Below, in pieces: positions 60,860-64,000 of a DNA stretch of 64,000 nucleotides. Position 1 is the stretch's first letter. Every line of letters begins with the position of its first letter. The notes under the pieces are model-generated. The model searched no databases. It worked only from the letters and a program-made list of their open reading frames with translations, and was not told the origin of the DNA. The DNA comes from Sarcocystis neurona (taxonomy: Eukaryota > Apicomplexa > Conoidasida > Eucoccidiorida > Sarcocystidae). The stretch is from the NCBI GenBank assembly GCA_000727475.1, contig KL647289.1:3673600-3737599 (forward strand), given 5' to 3'. A program made the translations under genes and the position numbers.

Positions 60860-62850
60860 ACGAAAGTTCCCTAGACAGAACTTCGACTGGATGACGAAGA
60901 GGGACTCTATCTACGACAATGCTCTTCTTTTTTGCGGCAGCTCACTGCGGGGCCTGGATGCAAATACGTGGTGTATCTCTACCTCTTTCGTAGGTGCAGC
61001 GGATACCAAGTTAGGTGTGCGTATGTACAGGGAGATGTAAGGACATCTGGGGTGTTTGCTGCGCTTCAAGGTAATTAGAACTTCTATGCATCAGTCTGCG
61101 CCTAACTTACACGTACGTAAGGATATACACATACGTGAGTATGACTTTTTTCCAGAGGTGGAGGTATTGTTGGACACATGGTAAATGTACATATCCGTAT
61201 GCGCGTATGTATGCTCGTGGATGAATGTGTACGTATGTCGGTGCGTGTATAAGGGTATGTCCTGTGGACACCTCCGGAAAAGAGGGGTTGTCGAGACGCG
61301 CTACTGTGTACCAGAAGCAGCTACGTCGGTATCTTCTTCCTGGTGGGAACCAATGTCTTCAGTCGCGTGCTTTGCCACCACTGTCCCCGCTGAATACGTC
61401 GCCACCGAATTTTGCACTTGCGTAATTGATGAGCGACGAAGGTGTACACGTGCTTCGTCGTGGCCACTATCACCTCTGCGACGGTTTCGGACGTGTCCGG
61501 CTTCGCACAGCATCCAAAGAAGTGCCTGTACACACTACAATATATATATGTATATATATTTGTAGGAGAAGATATAGACGCAGCATGCGAGAAGTCACCG
61601 TGACCAAAGATATATGTGTATACATGTACACGTTTGTAGACGGCCTGTGTTATTCGTGGGGCAGAGTGGAGAGACACGTTGTGCGGAAGCAATGATTTGT
61701 ACACCACGCATGTGTATGCATATGTATACATATGTATTTCCGTCTAGTCTGACACAAGACCGCTCGGTGTGACCAGAGTACTACAGGTGTGCACACTCAT
61801 GCTCCACTATTTACATATAAGAAGACGCACAAGGGTGTGCAACGGTATGTATATAATTAGAAGATACGCTTAGTAAAACAGTGTAGATAGCTCCGTCGAG
61901 TTTCAAGGACACACCGGCTGCCACTTTCATTGTTGACGGTTCCGTCAACAATGCGTGTTCTCTCTTCTACACGTTAGCGATACCTCGTAGAACTCTCGTC
62001 ATTCGTTTGCAAGAGTGTCACAGGCTCTTCTTGAGGTCTCCGCTATCCAGAAAGGCCCCTGTTTCGACAAACGTTTGCGAAGCAGGGGAGTAGTGATCCC
62101 TGCTGAAGCTTTACTGGGTACAGGTGTGCTATTGACTGCTTCAAGTCTTCAGGTCAGGACCGTTGCAAACGCTGGCGGCAGATGAAGATGTGAAATTGCT
62201 GTTTTGTGTAAAGAGTTTAAGCTGACCGAATCTACGTTTCTACACAACTTCGAGTGGCGACGGACACAAAGGGAAAACAGGTGCTGCACAGGTGACCACA
62301 AGACACTTGCGGCGTCGCTGCTGCAGTGTAGGGCAAAGACAGAAATACTAGAGGGAGTGTAAAGTTGTGTGGGACGGAGAGGGGAACGGTCAATCTATTT
62401 TTGGCATAAAGACTCTGTCGTTTCGTTAGAAATTCTTGAGAGGTTTTGCCTGCAACTCTGCAGCTCCTGGGTGCATACTGCAACCTAATGCAACTGTCGT
62501 TTAGCGTTGCGGCTATGCGCGTCACACCGAGGTGAAATAACGGTGTGTTGAAATCCTAAAGGGCTGGAGGGAAGGTTTAGAAGATTTATAGCAATCTGAC
62601 AGAATACGGAACGACGGCGTGACACGAAGCAACCTATGTGAAGATGAAGATCTAGTAGAGGCCGGGCCTCAGCGTTCTCGCAAAACTGGTGACCATTCTG
62701 CGGAATGGACGCACCATGATGTACTACCTTACCGTCTCGGCTTTAGACGATAGCAACTGCTGCTGCAGTCATCCAGTGCGTGGTTTCAGTATTTGCAGTG
62801 ACAAACAAGCACGTTAGGAACCATCTTCACGTGTCGCCTTCTCTTGTAGC
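60860..62850. other. Intergenic stretch, no gene seen
   Basis: About 2 kb with ACGTGTAC words, a TA tract near 61540-61560 and short frames only, apart from a - strand frame of 136 codons at 61321-61731 that runs through the TA tract and is not supported. Confidence 0.45.
61929..61952. repeat. Perfect short palindrome
   Basis: Two 11-base arms, attgttgacgg and ccgtcaacaat, are exact reverse complements separated by two bases. Such a structure could be a protein-binding site or a hairpin; neither is shown by the sequence. Confidence 0.95.
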
Positions 62851-62855
62851 ACCTA

Positions 62856-63134
62856 TCAGGGTTGTGTTTTAAAAGATGGGGTTAGGAAGCACTTGACCTT
62901 TTGTGTCCAGTGCTCGATTGTCGCACAGGCTGTAGACGTAATACAAGATCGGCAGATGTGGTGTTGACTGAGGTGGTACACGCCTTCTGATGCGGCAACT
63001 GTATCTTTCGGAAACAAAGGAGCTACCACCAGCCGCGGGTATCTGCCTCTTCGGTTTACTGGCACATGTGTTTTATGGATGGTAAAAGTATCAGCATACG
63101 ACGGAGGTTTGTCGTGGCGATGTTCCGTTTCCAT
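62856..63134 (-). CDS. Candidate short coding sequence, product unknown
   Basis: An ATG at 63134 (- strand) opens 92 codons, beginning METEHRHDKPPSYADTF and ending in a basic stretch. The sequence upstream on the - strand (63180-63420) is pyrimidine-biased. The frame also runs upstream of the ATG without a stop. No domain, signal peptide or splice partner is recognised. Confidence 0.22.
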   Translation of the reverse strand: METEHRHDKPPSYADTFTIHKTHVPVNRRGRYPRLVVAPLFPKDTVAASEGVYHLSQHHICRSCITSTACATIEHWTQKVKCFLTPSFKTQP

Positions 63135-64000
63135 GTGTACCCTAGTTAGTAATGATAAAAATACAAGCGGACACGTCGGAGGGCCGTGAACAGCTGCGAA
63201 GGCGGAAAAGAGGGGGCAAGAGGGCAAATAAAACACCACAGGACGAAAGGTGATGAACAGACTGCTACGGCCAGCCACCCAAGCTGGGAAATGCAACTGG
63301 TTTTTCGAGGCTGGGGACGCGCCGGCTGAAGTTCTGGAGCAGAGGCATATGCGAAGCCGAGGAAGAGATGATGGACTGTGACAATGGGCAGATCAAAGCA
63401 GCAAGGTAATTGCGTAGGCCAACGTTGACAAGACAGAGAGGTACGACGATCCAGAAGAGGCCAGTTAGAGGTCAGCGCGTCGGTGACACCAACGTGAGGA
63501 GTGACAAATGAGTTCTGCGGCGTTTTCTCCGAGTGCCCTGTACAGGCGTGTATTTTCATCTGAAAGGTGAACTGCTTTCGTTGTCAATCACATCTTCCGC
63601 ATCTCCACGTGTACGATCTTCTACTTAAAAATACACTAGCGTGTACCGGCGTATAGGGTATCCATTTGTTTTGAAGCTCTTCTGTACGTGGTACACGCAC
63701 ACGCATGGAGAGAATAATGGAAACATACGAGGACGGCAACTCAGGTGAGACTGCTGATGATGTAAGAGTTTTTAACGGCACAACGGCTGGAATGTTTGTA
63801 AGTGAGGCGTGTGCAATGTTGTAGCGGCTCAAACCGAATGCTGGTACACACAAAGGGCAGCAACGGTGCACAACTTCACACGCATATGCTGAAGATGTAT
63901 CTATGCGGATATTCTCTGAGCCATGTTCATTGACTCCGTAAATCTCCCATCGGAGGCACCTCCTGAGCAGGCGACACTGACTTTCAGTGACTTCGTATCT
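63135..64000. other. Right end of the window, no supported gene
   Basis: Purine-biased + strand to about 63.42 kb, then mixed sequence. A - strand frame of 137 codons (63146-63559) and another of 95 (63584-63871) are open but have no features I can support. Confidence 0.35.

Noticed and set aside
1..64000. Bacterial-type features: operons, CRISPR arrays, ribosome-binding sites, insertion sequences
   Set aside because: Spliced genes and microsatellite-rich spacers show a eukaryotic nuclear genome; no array with regular spacers was seen. tRNA and rRNA genes were looked for by eye without success, which is not proof of absence.

Overview
The window looks like nuclear DNA of a coccidian apicomplexan of the family Sarcocystidae. 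The evidence is a SAG1-related (SRS) surface antigen gene, a very long AP2-domain regulator full of Ala/Gln/Ser runs, T/C-rich leaders in front of genes, short regular GT-AG introns and start contexts of the type caaaATG. Gene density is low: three genes are clear in 64 kb and the rest is intron or intergenic DNA rich in TA and TG/CA microsatellites and in ACGTGTAC-like words. That density would suit a large Sarcocystis-type genome (Sarcocystis neurona is my best guess, Cystoisospora an alternative). The species is inference.

Layout. 1-12.7 kb: no gene recognised by family. Two chains of phase-compatible candidate exons on the + strand (378-3545 and 7782-9231), a 391-N scaffold gap at 5413-5803 flanked by a perfect 61-bp repeat, and a purine-rich block at 10.1-11.05 kb. 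12.7-14.1 kb: leader and two-exon SRS gene on the + strand. 14.7-15.95 kb: a cluster of short direct repeats. 15.9-22.0 kb: a 12-exon gene on the - strand for a WD-repeat axonemal dynein intermediate chain of the DNAI4/WDR78 (IC138) type, convergent with the SRS gene. 22-35 kb: mostly non-coding, with a possible small three-exon membrane-protein gene at 27.36-28.64 kb and a long degenerate AGT tract at 29.5-30.1 kb. 35-42.8 kb: several coding-like islands whose strand and frame I could not settle. 42.9-48.6 kb: a purine-rich block followed by a pyrimidine-rich block, as expected of a divergent promoter near 45 kb. 48.68-57.66 kb: the two-exon AP2 gene, about 2812 residues. 57.7-64 kb: low-confidence candidate exons and microsatellites.

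The three firm genes belong to different parts of the parasite's life: a GPI-anchored surface coat protein, a motor regulator for the flagellum (in coccidia only the male microgamete is flagellated), and a nuclear transcription factor. Nothing indicates that they work together as one system.
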